64,000 nucleotides of DNA from Bacillota bacterium (GTDB lineage: Bacteria > Planctomycetota > UBA8108 > UBA1146): NCBI GenBank assembly GCA_003973385.1, contig QNYK01000106.1:20753-84752 (forward strand). Direction: 5' to 3'. The first letter of the stretch is position 1. The number at the start of each line of letters is the position of its first letter. The notes below the pieces were generated by a model. It was not told the DNA's origin and did no database searches. It saw only the letters and a program-made list of their open reading frames with translations. A program made the translations under genes and the position numbers. Below are positions 1 to 11,000 of this stretch, piece by piece.

Positions 1-1081
1 TATCAGGATCGATCATGTTCCGGAGCTTGTCGGCGTGGTCCTTGGAGATGAGTTGTTTCACCGGAACATCGTGAAACTCCATATCGGCGTACTCTCTGGC
101 TCTGTCCTCGAACACCAGTTTCTTGGCCTCGATGAAGTGATGGAGATGCTCAGCACTGCCAAACCCCCACTCCTTGACGGGAAAACCCTCCATGATGTTA
201 AGCAGTTCAAGAACAGCGATTCCCTGACCATTGGGCGGAAGTTGCCACACCTCGATGTCGCGATAACTGGTACTGACCGGATCGATCCACTCGCCCCGGT
301 GAGACTCGAGGTCCTCCGTTGTGATGTAACCGCCATGCTCCTGGATGAAGGAAGCCATCTGCTGTGCCACTTCACCCTTGTAAAACCCATCGCGGCCGTC
401 ACTGCCGATTTTCTCAAGGGTGCGGGCGAGGTCAGAATTGGTCCAGATCTCTCCCTTCCGAGGTGCCTTGCCATTTCGGGTGAATGTATCGAGGAAGCCG
501 GGTTGATCCGCGAGAACCCGGGCACTGATTTTCCAGTAGTGAGAGATCAACTCGGTGACTGGAAATCCTTCTCTGGCGTGGCGTATTGCCGGGGCAAGAA
601 CCCGATCCAGTGGGAGCACTCCGAAGCGTCCGTGTAATGCTGTCCAGCCATCCACGCATCCCGGCACCGAAATGGGCAAAGTTCCGTGGGCGGGAATTTC
701 CTTCTTATCGAGAGCCTCGACTTCTTTCCTCATTTCCTCGAGGGTCAGGGAGCGGGGAGATCTGCCAGAGCCATTGTAGCCGTGGAGTTTCTTCTGCTTG
801 GCATCCCAGACGATGGCAAACAGATCCCCGCCGATACCATTTCCGGTCGGCTCCATCAGGCCCAGACATGCGTTGGCGGCGATCGCTGCATCTACAGCAC
901 TTCCACCAGCCCGAAGAATCTCCAGCGCTGCCTCGGTCGCCAACGGATGACTGGTCGCGGCCATCCCATGCACAGCGTACACCTCGGACCGAGTGGCAAA
1001 GGCCTGGCCTGTGATACGATCCCCTCCTGAAATCCGCAGCGAGATGGTCACCAGTAGCAGTAACAAGAATATCAGTTTCAT
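1..1081 (-). CDS. gamma-glutamyltransferase family protein (partial, runs off left edge)
   Basis: Reverse-strand translation starting at 1081 gives MKLIFLLLLLVTISL signal peptide, then AAIAANACLGLMEPTGNGIGGDLFAIVWD and GQGIAVLELLNIMEGF, typical of GGT; no stop before the window edge, so absent from the ORF track. Confidence 0.85.
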   Translation of the reverse strand, partial: MKLIFLLLLLVTISLRISGGDRITGQAFATRSEVYAVHGMAATSHPLATEAALEILRAGGSAVDAAIAANACLGLMEPTGNGIGGDLFAIVWDAKQKKLHGYNGSGRSPRSLTLEEMRKEVEALDKKEIPAHGTLPISVPGCVDGWTALHGRFGVLPLDRVLAPAIRHAREGFPVTELISHYWKISARVLADQPGFLDTFTRNGKAPRKGEIWTNSDLARTLEKIGSDGRDGFYKGEVAQQMASFIQEHGGYITTEDLESHRGEWIDPVSTSYRDIEVWQLPPNGQGIAVLELLNIMEGFPVKEWGFGSAEHLHHFIEAKKLVFEDRAREYADMEFHDVPVKQLISKDHADKLRNMIDPD

Positions 1082-1233
1082 CGGTTCGCCCCACCTTTCG
1101 AGGAGAAGGAGTCACATCCTAACTTCGTTCCCCGGAGGGAGGAAGTGTGGGACCAAAGAGTGTCACATGGTGGCCCCTGGGGTGACATTGGATTACTCTT
1201 CTCACCTCGATGCAGAGACAGACAGGAGTGGGG

Positions 1234-2517
1234 ATGAGTGACATCCGCAATGAGGATCTGTTCGAAGTTGCTCGCCAGTTCTTTCCTGGAGGCGTCAACA
1301 GCCCGGTTCGCGCCTTCGGATCGGTCGGGGGAACCCCTCGTTTCATTCAAAGCGCAGCTGGATGCCGGATCACCGATGCTGAAGGAAGCGAGTACATAGA
1401 TTTCGTTGGATCCTGGGGACCGATGATCCTCGGCCATGCTCATCCTGGAATCCTCGAGGCCATCTCTCAGGCCCTTCAAGATGGAACCTCATTCGGCGCC
1501 CCCACGGAGCGAGAAAACCAGCTCGCTTCGCTGATCGTTCAGATGATGCCCGGCGTAGAGATGGTCCGCCTCACATCCAGCGGCACCGAGGCAACGATGT
1601 CGGCGTTGAGGTTGGCTCGTGGCATCACCGAACGAGATCTCTGTATCAAATTTGAGGGCTGCTACCACGGTCATGCCGACTCCTTCCTGGTCGCTGCAGG
1701 ATCAGGAGCAGCAACTCACGGACACCCTTCCAGTCCGGGTGTCCCTTCAGCCACAGCCGATCTGACTTGCGTTGTCCCCTACAACGATCTGGAGTCAGTG
1801 ACGGACTTCATGGGTGAGAAGGGTGATCAGGTCGCTGCCATCATCGTCGAGCCGATCGCTGGAAACATGGGTTGCGTTCTCCCTGCTGCCGGCTTTCTTG
1901 AAGGACTGAGAGAACTTTGCACGCAACATGGTGCGATGCTGATCTTCGACGAGGTGATGACTGGTTTTCGTGTCCACCCGGGTGGTGCCCAGGGCTTGCT
2001 TGGAATCGATCCAGATCTGACGACGCTCGGGAAGATCGTTGGCGGAGGAATGCCGATGGGGGTTGTCTGTGGCCCCAGATCTGCGATGGAGCAGTTCTCT
2101 CCCATCGGCCCCATCTACCAGGCGGGCACGCTGAGTGGTAATCCGCTCTCGGTCGCTGCGGGAATCGCCTTGCTGACCGAACTGAACAACTCTTCAGGGG
2201 AGATCTATCGCGACCTGGAGGCGAAAGGGCAGCGTCTCGAAGAAGGATGGAAGCAAGCACTCGAAGGCCATGGAATCACACACTGCTGGAACCGAGTCGG
2301 CTCGATGTTCGGGCTCTTCTTCACCGAGGGGCCCGTCACCGACTTCGCCCAGGCTGCTACATCTGATCAGGAGCTATTCCGACGGTTTTTTCATGGGTTG
2401 CTGAGAGAGGGAGTGGCCATCGCTCCCTCACCATTTGAGGCTGGCTTCCTGTCGATGGCACACTCCGATGCAGATATCGATCAATCCACCGTTGCGATCG
2501 AGGCACTCTCTCTCTGA
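1234..2517 (+). CDS. hemL: glutamate-1-semialdehyde 2,1-aminomutase
   Basis: MSDIRNEDLFEVARQFFPGGVNSPVRAFGSVGG, PLP-lysine region TLGKIVGGGMPMGVVCG; ORF 1210..2517 with internal ATG at 1234. Confidence 0.95.
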   Translation: MSDIRNEDLFEVARQFFPGGVNSPVRAFGSVGGTPRFIQSAAGCRITDAEGSEYIDFVGSWGPMILGHAHPGILEAISQALQDGTSFGAPTERENQLASLIVQMMPGVEMVRLTSSGTEATMSALRLARGITERDLCIKFEGCYHGHADSFLVAAGSGAATHGHPSSPGVPSATADLTCVVPYNDLESVTDFMGEKGDQVAAIIVEPIAGNMGCVLPAAGFLEGLRELCTQHGAMLIFDEVMTGFRVHPGGAQGLLGIDPDLTTLGKIVGGGMPMGVVCGPRSAMEQFSPIGPIYQAGTLSGNPLSVAAGIALLTELNNSSGEIYRDLEAKGQRLEEGWKQALEGHGITHCWNRVGSMFGLFFTEGPVTDFAQAATSDQELFRRFFHGLLREGVAIAPSPFEAGFLSMAHSDADIDQSTVAIEALSL

Positions 2518-2549
2518 GAGACCTGGCACGGTCGCAAGACAAAAGAAAA

Positions 2550-2578
2550 GGCTCCCCGATCTGCTTGATCGGGGAGCC
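2550..2578 (-). terminator. Rho-independent terminator (convergent intergenic)
   Basis: Perfect hairpin GGCTCCCCGATC-TGCTT-GATCGGGGAGCC; on the minus strand it is followed by TTTTCTTTT. Confidence 0.85.
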
Positions 2579-2606
2579 CAGAATCGTCAGGAGTGACTGG
2601 CGAATC

Positions 2607-3863
2607 CTACAGGTCGTCTGCATCTCCGTCACAGCCGACGCCATCTCCGGTGGTCGGGTCAAGACCCGCAGCCGGGAAGGGAGCCATCGGCTCAGGTCCG
2701 TCGAGGAACCTGTAGTTGAAGATGTAGATGCAGTCAGCAGCATCGATGGTGCCATCGTCGTTGGAATCACAAGCATCCTCACATGTCGGAACATTTGAAG
2801 AACCTGAATCAAACAACCAGTTGATACCAAAGATACCGTCAGCAATGTTCACAATGTCATCACCGTTGCAGTCACTGCGGAGGAAAGAGTTGAAGTTGAC
2901 CACCGTCAGAGTACCGCCAACAAGTGTCGGCTGACTGAGGAAGCCCTGTCCCGCCCAGACTGCGTTGTCCTGCGGAGGATTTCCGGCTCCGTCAACGAAT
3001 CCGGTGTCCATCGACCCTTCGGCGGTGGTCAGCCAGTCGACGCTGAACAGAGCAGTGGTTGCGCCTGCAGGAATCTGGTTATCCAGAGTTCCGTCGGCTC
3101 CGGTGTCAGCGAGCCCGCCGAATACGATCGCACCAGGCGTGGTGGTGGGATCCTGAACAGCGAAGAACTCGAAGGCAAACATCGGCGTCACACCGGTCAG
3201 CATGGCAACTGAGCCGTTGTAACTCACATTGACCTGCACCGCATCGATGGCGGGCATGGTGACATTGACGAGGCTCACCGTGGTTCCTGCCGCATCACCC
3301 AGCACCGCAGTCGAACTCGAGGCGGAGAACTGGTTGGGGTTGATCACATCCACCGTTCCGCAGTTCTGTGCCGGAGGAATACTGGCTCCACCGCTGACCA
3401 CAACTGTGGCCACTGGCGGAGTTCCTTCGGTGTCACAGAAGCAGACACTGGCATCGTCGGCACCCGTGATGGTGTAATCCATCGTCAGCATCTCGAAACC
3501 GCTCACGATTCCAATCACTGCGCATCCTGTGAAACAGAGCACGACTCCCTGAGTCGCTCCTGTCGGATACACACTGATCTGATCGAAGTCCGGCGGTGAA
3601 CCGTTCTTTGCGGTTAACGTATCAGCCCCCGTTTGTGCGCCGTTGATAGTCAAGAGATCTGTTGGATGACAAACACCCAACGACCAACCCTGCACATCAG
3701 CGCCAATGTTGTCCATTAGAGCTGCGAGTGTGATGTCATCTCCTGTGGAGCCAGCACCATCGCTCACCGTAAATGTGTAGTCGCCTCCACCAGCATTGGC
3801 GGTGGTAGTCACCGTGAAAGCAATGGCGAGGACCATCAAGCTAGTTATGAATTTGCGAAGCAT
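2607..3863 (-). CDS. exported protein, possible cohesin-like beta domains, with C-terminal dockerin-like repeat
   Basis: Signal peptide MLRKFITSLMVLAIAFTVTTTANA; C-terminus FLRSDCNGDDIVNIADGIFGINWLF...DSNDDGTIDAADCIYIFNYRFLDGP. Confidence 0.75.
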   Translation of the reverse strand: MLRKFITSLMVLAIAFTVTTTANAGGGDYTFTVSDGAGSTGDDITLAALMDNIGADVQGWSLGVCHPTDLLTINGAQTGADTLTAKNGSPPDFDQISVYPTGATQGVVLCFTGCAVIGIVSGFEMLTMDYTITGADDASVCFCDTEGTPPVATVVVSGGASIPPAQNCGTVDVINPNQFSASSSTAVLGDAAGTTVSLVNVTMPAIDAVQVNVSYNGSVAMLTGVTPMFAFEFFAVQDPTTTPGAIVFGGLADTGADGTLDNQIPAGATTALFSVDWLTTAEGSMDTGFVDGAGNPPQDNAVWAGQGFLSQPTLVGGTLTVVNFNSFLRSDCNGDDIVNIADGIFGINWLFDSGSSNVPTCEDACDSNDDGTIDAADCIYIFNYRFLDGPEPMAPFPAAGLDPTTGDGVGCDGDADDL

Positions 3864-4554
3864 TTGCAAAGTTCCTTTCGCTGTCACTCCTGAGTGCCGA
3901 AGCACCCGTATCACACCCCAAGAATTTCTATCGATGGAACAACACCTGTGTTCCTCAACCGGAGAACTCCATCCAGCAAACTGCCCAGCAGGAGCATTCC
4001 GTATCGCAGCCCGACAGAGCCGTGGGCCATCCAAACTCAATATTTCAGTCTCAGCAGACCCAACGGCCTGCTAATTCCAGGTGGGGGAAAAGGCGTGCAC
4101 GCCCGGCCACGGATGACCCTGCACCGCACACCAACCCACCTCCTCGGAGCTCCAACTCGGTCCCAATAACTCGGCCGAGGAACTCCAGCCAGGACAGTGA
4201 ACCAATCACACAACTGTCTCACGGGTGGATTACCCGAAATTGGTCGGTTTGATTCGATCTGTCAGAACCCAAGCATCCTTGAGTATATCGACTTATCGGT
4301 CGTTGCCAAGCACCGATAGCAAGCCAGGGAATGGAGGTAGGACAAGCAAGATCCTCTATTTGTGAGGACGGCCGCGCCCCCGATTCACCAGGACCTATCC
4401 GGAAAGGAGTGAGGAGTGAGGAGCAAACCAGACCCCAGCTCGCCGAACGCACGACCGTTCTCGCAAATAGTTGTCGGAGATCATCTTATGAGAAAGAAAC
4501 TGGTCAACTCACAGAACTCCAACTCCCCCATCAAACCGTGAAATTAATGCCTTG

Positions 4555-7500
4555 TCAATCTGCTTCACCGCATACAAACTCCAGTAAATCGCGTATTTCA
4601 TCCCCTGTCAGGACCCAGTGGATCTCTGGCATCGCAGAGATGCCTGTATCGGTCTCATATCCCTCGACAAGGAGCGCTGAGGGGTCCACCAGACTCCTCA
4701 AGATCTGATCTCGGGATTGCATGGCTCCGATTCCATCCAGCGCTGGCCCGGCCACGCCGCCGTTTCCTCGTAACGAATGGCACCTCTGACACTGTGCGAC
4801 CGGATGATCCAGATAGATGTTCCGCCCGCGATCGAAATTTCCGCCAGCGAGAGCCCACTGATGGTCTGCGACCCGGTCCAATCCGTCTCCCTCTCTCAGC
4901 TGCACCGCTCGTGCGGCAAGATCATCCTCCGTGGCCATCTCTGCAGCGACCAGCACGTCCAGAGCGAGTTCACGCGGAAGTTCTCCTGCCTCCAGTGCAT
5001 CGATCCAGTTCACGATGGCAGCCCGAGCCTTCACTGCATCCAGATCCTCACCCAGAGCCCGTACCGCCGCTTGCTTCAGTTCGGTGTTCGTCCCGTCAGT
5101 CGCCAGTTCGATGAGGGCCTTGACCCTCGTTGCCTGGTCAGGTTCCAGTTTTTCCGCCTCGACCTGAAGGCGTGGATCGCCACTCTTGCGTGCCAGCTTG
5201 CGACCGGCATCCGCCTGAGCCGGATGACCGCTGGCGATCTGTTGCAGCGCCTGGATGCGGAACCGGGTCTTCTGTGAGCCATCGGCGAGAATCCGCTGAT
5301 TGACTTCGAGCGGCAAGACCACCCCGTGAATACTGGCAACCCTCTGCGCCTCCCCGGCCAGTTCACCTGCCGACTGCATCAACTCCAGCAATCCGGACCT
5401 GAGCAATGGAGCCACATCGACTCGTTCCCTTGGAGTTCCTCGATAGGGGCGTATCTTGCCTGACACCTGATCCCGAGGGTCTGGTTGGTACCACTGGGCC
5501 AGCGCTCTCAGAGCCTCTCGTTTCGCTTCCGCTGGCACGTCGGAACGACCTGCAAGGCGAGCCAGCCCCGCCGCATGAACTGGTTCTCCGTGGCGTAGAG
5601 CCGCATCGATGGCGCGCCTGAGAAACGGCATCCGGTACTCCGCCACCGATTCCAGCGACCCCTCTGGAGCGGCCGCCACACTCAGGACTTGATCGGCCAG
5701 CATGCTGAGGGACTCGGGGATGGGCAGGTCGTGAATCGCTCGCGCCGCCTCGGTGCGAATCTCGGGATCTTCATCCAGCAAGAAATACTTCAGATACGGA
5801 TCGACCTGCGGCGAGACTGACGGGGCGTCACCCGATCTTCTGGGAAACTGGAAACAGGGGTGACCTCGCTTGCGTTGCGCCAGCAGTACGGCCAGGCGAA
5901 CTTCTCGATCCTCATCGTGGGTGCGAACGATGAGATCCGTGCCATTGGCCGAACCTGCAAGTCCCATCACTGCGGCATGACGCAACAGCGGATCCAAAGG
6001 GCCATCGATGGCCGCCATCTCCACCAAGCGCTCGACCGCTTCCGGCACTCCAATGCGTCCGATCGCCAGTGCAGCATGAAACTTGACCCGAGGAGCGGGA
6101 TCATCGAGCAAGCGAATCAGCGGGCTGATCGGCCCACCTCGCAGCTCTCCCAGCACTCGAGCGACCTGCTCTCGAACCGCTGCATCCTCATCATCACAGA
6201 GCCTGGAGAGGGATTTCACCTCCTCAGATGAGCCCATCCCCTCGACTCTCGCCCACTGCCCCACCCCCCAGATTCCGTGCCTACGTTCCCTCAGCCCCTC
6301 ACCGTTCAGGGCTACATCCAGCAGCATGGCCACCGAGTTTCGATCACCCCCAGCCAGATGAAACTGAACTCTTTGACGCACTCTTCGATCCGGATGGGCC
6401 AGCAACTGACCGAGCTGCGAGGAAGGCAACTGCTGGAGATCGGTGGTGAGCCAGTGCCCCACACGATGTTGCTGGCTCTGCGCCTGACTTTCGGGATGCC
6501 ACACCTCCATCAAACGGCCTCGGTCGGTGGAACCCCAACCTCCACCCCAGGCAGAGATCCACATCTTTCCATCCGGAGTAAAATCCACATCGGTGCACAG
6601 CACCTTGTTGACGAAAACTTGCGAATCTGCGAGTTGAAATCCGGCTCCATCCTGCTCGAGCCTGAATCTCCACACCGATGAATTGCCCGGACTGCCACGG
6701 AAATCACAGAGGAAGAAACTGTCTCGATTCTCTTCTGGCAAGCCGGTTCCTGGATAGTGAACGAATCCAGAGGGACCACTGGTGAGGTGAGCAATAGGGG
6801 CCAGTGCCCACACCGGCCGCACGGGATGATCGAGTTGCCAGATCCCCTCCTGATCCCAGGGACCCCGTCGGTTGGCACCTTCCAGCGTCTGGTACTCCAT
6901 TCGCCAGCCGGTTTCACCGCCCCACACGATCTGTACCAGTCGTGCTCTGTCTCCAGCATCGGAGTTGTTGTCTCCTGTGAACAGGTCTCCTCGATCGTCG
7001 AATGCAAGCTCCTGAGGGTTTCTCAACCCGACATGCACCACCTCCAGGTCGCTTCCATCCGGTTCACATCGGAACACGGCTCCCGATCCGGGATCGGCCA
7101 GCACCCGGCCATCAGCAGTGATGATGTGATAGCCCCGGTCACCGATCGACCAGTAGATCCTGCCGTCGGGCCCGCGTACCAGCCCATGCATATCGTGACC
7201 GCGGAGCGCAATGCGTATACCGAAACCACGCTGCAGGGAGACATGCTGCTCCGCCACGCCATCATCATCCGCGTCTGTCGCCAACCACAGGTGCGGAATA
7301 TTGGTGATCCAGGCCTTTCCATCTTCGACCAGAACACCTGCCAGAGTTCCATCGAGTGGAGCCATATAACTTGGTGTGAAGAGTGTTCTGGCATCCAGAA
7401 TGCCATCTCCATCGGTGTCGGCGAGGCGTGTTAGCCGATCATCGTGGGCACGGTAATAGTCCATCCCTCCCTGGCGACGATCTTTGTATTTCTCATACAT

Positions 7501-7914
7501 CGCCAACCGATCTTCGACCGTCTGGAGTGCCAGGTCATCGAGTAACCAGAAAGGGCTGGAACGATTGTCTTCCACTCCATTTTCTTGCCGCGCAGATTCG
7601 CACACATATACGCGACCCTTTGCGTCGATGCCAAAGGCGACCGGATCTCGGACCAACGGCTCTGAAGCAACCAGGCGCTTCTCGAAACCAGCAGGGACCT
7701 CGATCAGATCCAGTGCGGCCTGCGCTTCTCGTGGCCAACCGGGCACCGGTTCATCGGAAGGTACTGGCACTGGATCTGCTTCGGGCACCGGATCTGCTGG
7801 AGGAACTGAGAGCCCGTCTCCTCCCCTGAGCGGAACCGCCGTCAGGGCCAGAAGCAGCAGCAGAATGGAAGCAGTAGCGCCATTATTGGTATTTTTCTCG
7901 ACAGCCAAGGGCAC
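4555..7914 (-). CDS. PVC-type membrane-bound dehydrogenase-like protein (beta-propeller + HEAT repeats + c-type cytochrome domain)
   Basis: N-terminal VPAGFEKRLVASEPLVRDPVAFGIDAKGRVYVCES, HEAT-like repeats, C-terminal heme motif CQRCH (VAQCQRCHSLRGNGG). Confidence 0.85.
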   Translation of the reverse strand: MPLAVEKNTNNGATASILLLLLALTAVPLRGGDGLSVPPADPVPEADPVPVPSDEPVPGWPREAQAALDLIEVPAGFEKRLVASEPLVRDPVAFGIDAKGRVYVCESARQENGVEDNRSSPFWLLDDLALQTVEDRLAMYEKYKDRRQGGMDYYRAHDDRLTRLADTDGDGILDARTLFTPSYMAPLDGTLAGVLVEDGKAWITNIPHLWLATDADDDGVAEQHVSLQRGFGIRIALRGHDMHGLVRGPDGRIYWSIGDRGYHIITADGRVLADPGSGAVFRCEPDGSDLEVVHVGLRNPQELAFDDRGDLFTGDNNSDAGDRARLVQIVWGGETGWRMEYQTLEGANRRGPWDQEGIWQLDHPVRPVWALAPIAHLTSGPSGFVHYPGTGLPEENRDSFFLCDFRGSPGNSSVWRFRLEQDGAGFQLADSQVFVNKVLCTDVDFTPDGKMWISAWGGGWGSTDRGRLMEVWHPESQAQSQQHRVGHWLTTDLQQLPSSQLGQLLAHPDRRVRQRVQFHLAGGDRNSVAMLLDVALNGEGLRERRHGIWGVGQWARVEGMGSSEEVKSLSRLCDDEDAAVREQVARVLGELRGGPISPLIRLLDDPAPRVKFHAALAIGRIGVPEAVERLVEMAAIDGPLDPLLRHAAVMGLAGSANGTDLIVRTHDEDREVRLAVLLAQRKRGHPCFQFPRRSGDAPSVSPQVDPYLKYFLLDEDPEIRTEAARAIHDLPIPESLSMLADQVLSVAAAPEGSLESVAEYRMPFLRRAIDAALRHGEPVHAAGLARLAGRSDVPAEAKREALRALAQWYQPDPRDQVSGKIRPYRGTPRERVDVAPLLRSGLLELMQSAGELAGEAQRVASIHGVVLPLEVNQRILADGSQKTRFRIQALQQIASGHPAQADAGRKLARKSGDPRLQVEAEKLEPDQATRVKALIELATDGTNTELKQAAVRALGEDLDAVKARAAIVNWIDALEAGELPRELALDVLVAAEMATEDDLAARAVQLREGDGLDRVADHQWALAGGNFDRGRNIYLDHPVAQCQRCHSLRGNGGVAGPALDGIGAMQSRDQILRSLVDPSALLVEGYETDTGISAMPEIHWVLTGDEIRDLLEFVCGEAD

Positions 7915-8007
7915 CTCCTGATCCTCCCGGTTGGGGAGGCGATGCTGCTGTCATAGAAACAGCACTCGCTCCGGTCAAGGGGAGGCCTGTCGACAAGGAC
8001 AAGGAAA

Positions 8008-8037
8008 AAGCCCCGACCGAATCAACTGGCAGGGCTT
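8008..8037 (-). terminator. putative Rho-independent terminator downstream of HYR protein
   Basis: AAGCCC...GGGCTT stem; on the minus strand followed by TTTTTCC; stem is imperfect. Confidence 0.5.
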
Positions 8038-8065
8038 CTTATCAGGAACTGTAAATATTTCACCC

Positions 8066-11000
8066 TCAGGGGCAGTGCAGGTAGAACTCGCACACAAGCT
8101 GATCCTCGGTCGGATCCAGCCCACAGACATCATAGGGTGGCGGTGGAAGTGGTCCACCCTGGAACAAGGTATTGAAGTGGTAAATCGCATCCGAGATGTC
8201 GATGTTTCCACTATCATTGCAATCGAGTGCGTCATGGCAGTCTGATAGGCTCCCGAGAAAGATGTACCCGATGATCACGATGGCATCAGAGATATCGATG
8301 GCACCATCATCATTGGCGTCGCCACGGATGAAATCGGAGTAACACTCCTCCACCGTGACGGTAAAGCTACCGGAAGCACTGTTCCCAGATGCATCTGTGG
8401 CGGTCACCAACACCTCGGTCACCCCGACCGGGAACTCAGCTCCCGATGGTACGGAAGAAGTGATCGTTCCTCCCGAGCAGTTATCGATGAACTCCAGCGG
8501 AGCCCAGGTCACGGAAGCAGTACATGTACTGGGAAGCGGCGTGGCGATGATGGTGCCGGGGAGGTTCACGATCTGAGGAAACTCCTCATCATTGACCACG
8601 ACCAGCATCTCAGATGTCGCAGAGTTCCCGTGGATATCTGTGACGGTGAAGGTGATCTGGGTCTCCCCGATACCGAAAAATGTACCCGATACTGAACTCA
8701 CTTCGGTCGATGCCACGCCACAGTTATCCTGGACAACAGGCTCAACCCAGAACACTGTCGCTCCGCACTGTCCGGAGTCCGTTGAAACGGTCATCAAGGG
8801 AGTCACGCCCGAGATGGTTGGAGCCTCTTGATCGATGACCGTGATGTTGAAGGACGCTTGTGACTGGTTGCCGTGAATATCGATCGCGGTGAGAGTCACC
8901 AGAGTATCCCCGGGTGCCAAGAAAGATCCGTTCGGTATTGAACTGCCCAGCGAATCGAGGTCGCTACAATCCGTGACCAGAGGATCTTCCCACGAGGCCA
9001 GTGCCCCACAGGCTCCCGGATCATTGTTGAAGACGAGATCGCTCGGAACCAATGAGATGGTCGGCGATTCAACATCTTGAACCGTGATCGTGAAGGACTG
9101 GGTGCTAGTATTTCCCTGATCGTCGGTCGCCGTGTAACTCACGGTATGCAATCCGATGGGAAACTGGCTATCCGGTGTGGCAGAACTCTCCAGTGTTACC
9201 GTCGAGCAATCCGTGGCTGTCGGAGGCACCCAGCTGACCAGCGCACTGCAACTTCCGATGGGAGCATCGACAACGATGTCCAGTGGCATCCCATCGAGAG
9301 TCGGCGCCTGGGCATCGACGATGGTGATCTGTGTGACCATGCTGGAACTGTTACCGGATTCATCCGTCGCGGTGTGGGTCACTTCCGTGAGGCCGATCGG
9401 AAACTGTGAACCCGGAGAATGGCTGCTGGTGGCAGTTGCGCTTCCGCACAGATCTCCTGCCTGTGCTGGATCCCAGGTAGCCGTCCCGACGCACAGTCCC
9501 GGGGTCGTTTCAAAACTCAGTTTCGAGGCAACATTGATGAAGAATGGTGCTTCAGTATCGAGGATCGTGACCTCGAAGCTCGCTTGACTGGTGTTTCCGG
9601 CTGCATCGACTGCGGTGTAGGTCACCAGGGTTGTCCCGACCTGGAAGATGCTTCCACTCGTCGAATCTCCGGTCATCGCCACGCTTGAACAGTCAGTGGC
9701 GATCGGAACCGTCCAGGTTGCGACCGCTGAACACTGCCCAGGGCTGTTGTCCAGGACGAGCGATGCGGGCATCTGGCTGATGGTTGGCGGGCCCGCATCG
9801 AGCACGGTCACATCGAAAGTGGCGCTGGAAGAATTGCCCGCACCATCGGTCGCAAGGACTGTCACCGTCGTGGTACCGATGGGAAACTCCGATCCACTTG
9901 CGTGATCGGTTCCCAGTGAAGAAATCCCCGTGCAATCACTGGCTGTGGCGCTGGCCCATGTTGCGATTCCAGTACAAGCACCTGGTGACGAATCCAGAAT
10001 GATGTCGGCGGGAAATGTGTCGATCTGCGGCGATTCCACATCCAGAATTGTGACCGTGAAGCTGGCCGATGAACTGTTACCAGCTGGATCGATGGCACTG
10101 TAGGTGACTACCGTATCGCCGATCGGGAACGATGCTCCGCTGGAAATATTGCTGCTCATCAGAAGGGAAACACAGTCGAACCCTGTCGGTTCTGCCCAGC
10201 TTGCAATCGCTCCACAGGCACCAATCGGAGCTTCCAGGACGATGTCCGCTGGTAGGTTCTCGATCACAGGGGCATCGATATCGAGAACCGTGATATCGAA
10301 ACTGGTCAGGGTCTGGTTCCCATTGGTGTCAGTCGCTGTGTACACCACTGTGGTGACCCCGACGAGGAACTGGGAGCCGCTGGAGAAATTGGTTTCAAGA
10401 GCACTGAAGGTGCAATCAGTCGTCGTCGGTTCCGTCCATACAACCATCACACCGCAGCTTCCTGCACCGTTATTGACCGTGATGTCTGCGGGAGTTCCGA
10501 ATACCTGAGGGAGTTCGCCATCGAGGATGGTCACCAGGATGCTATCTGAAGATGAGTTCCCGTGATCATCTGTGAAGGTGAAGTTGACGATGTGATTGCC
10601 GATCGGGAGGTTGGATCCATTGGCCAGGTCGGAACTCATCGTGAAAGCAGAGCAATCGCTCGCCTCTGGCAAGGTCCATGTCGCCGCTGCTTCGCACGAA
10701 TCACTCGCCGTCGTGACAGCCACATCCTGGGGCATCAGTTCAATCGTGGGTGGCGTCGTATCGACGACCACCACCGTGAATGTGCTGACGATCTGGTTGA
10801 GTGCATCATCCTGACAGGTGTAGGAGACCAGGGTTTCACCGATGGGAAACAAGTCGCCCTGTTGATGGGAGGAAGTTACGGATGGAATTGCCGTACAGTT
10901 GTCAGCGAACACCGGGCTATCCCATACCCCGGGAAGTTCGCAGGCACCTGCAGGATTTTCTAACACCACCTGGGTCGGCGGCCCCGACAACTGAATCGGA

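Noticed and set aside
35-637. 200-aa + strand ORF at the window start
   Set aside because: Antisense to the gamma-glutamyltransferase frame, which is open to the left edge and carries family motifs.
3864-4554. ~700-bp intergenic region with several short ORFs (e.g. 4219..4452)
   Set aside because: No recognisable protein or RNA motif; short ORFs look random. Likely promoter/UTR region, but nothing supportable.
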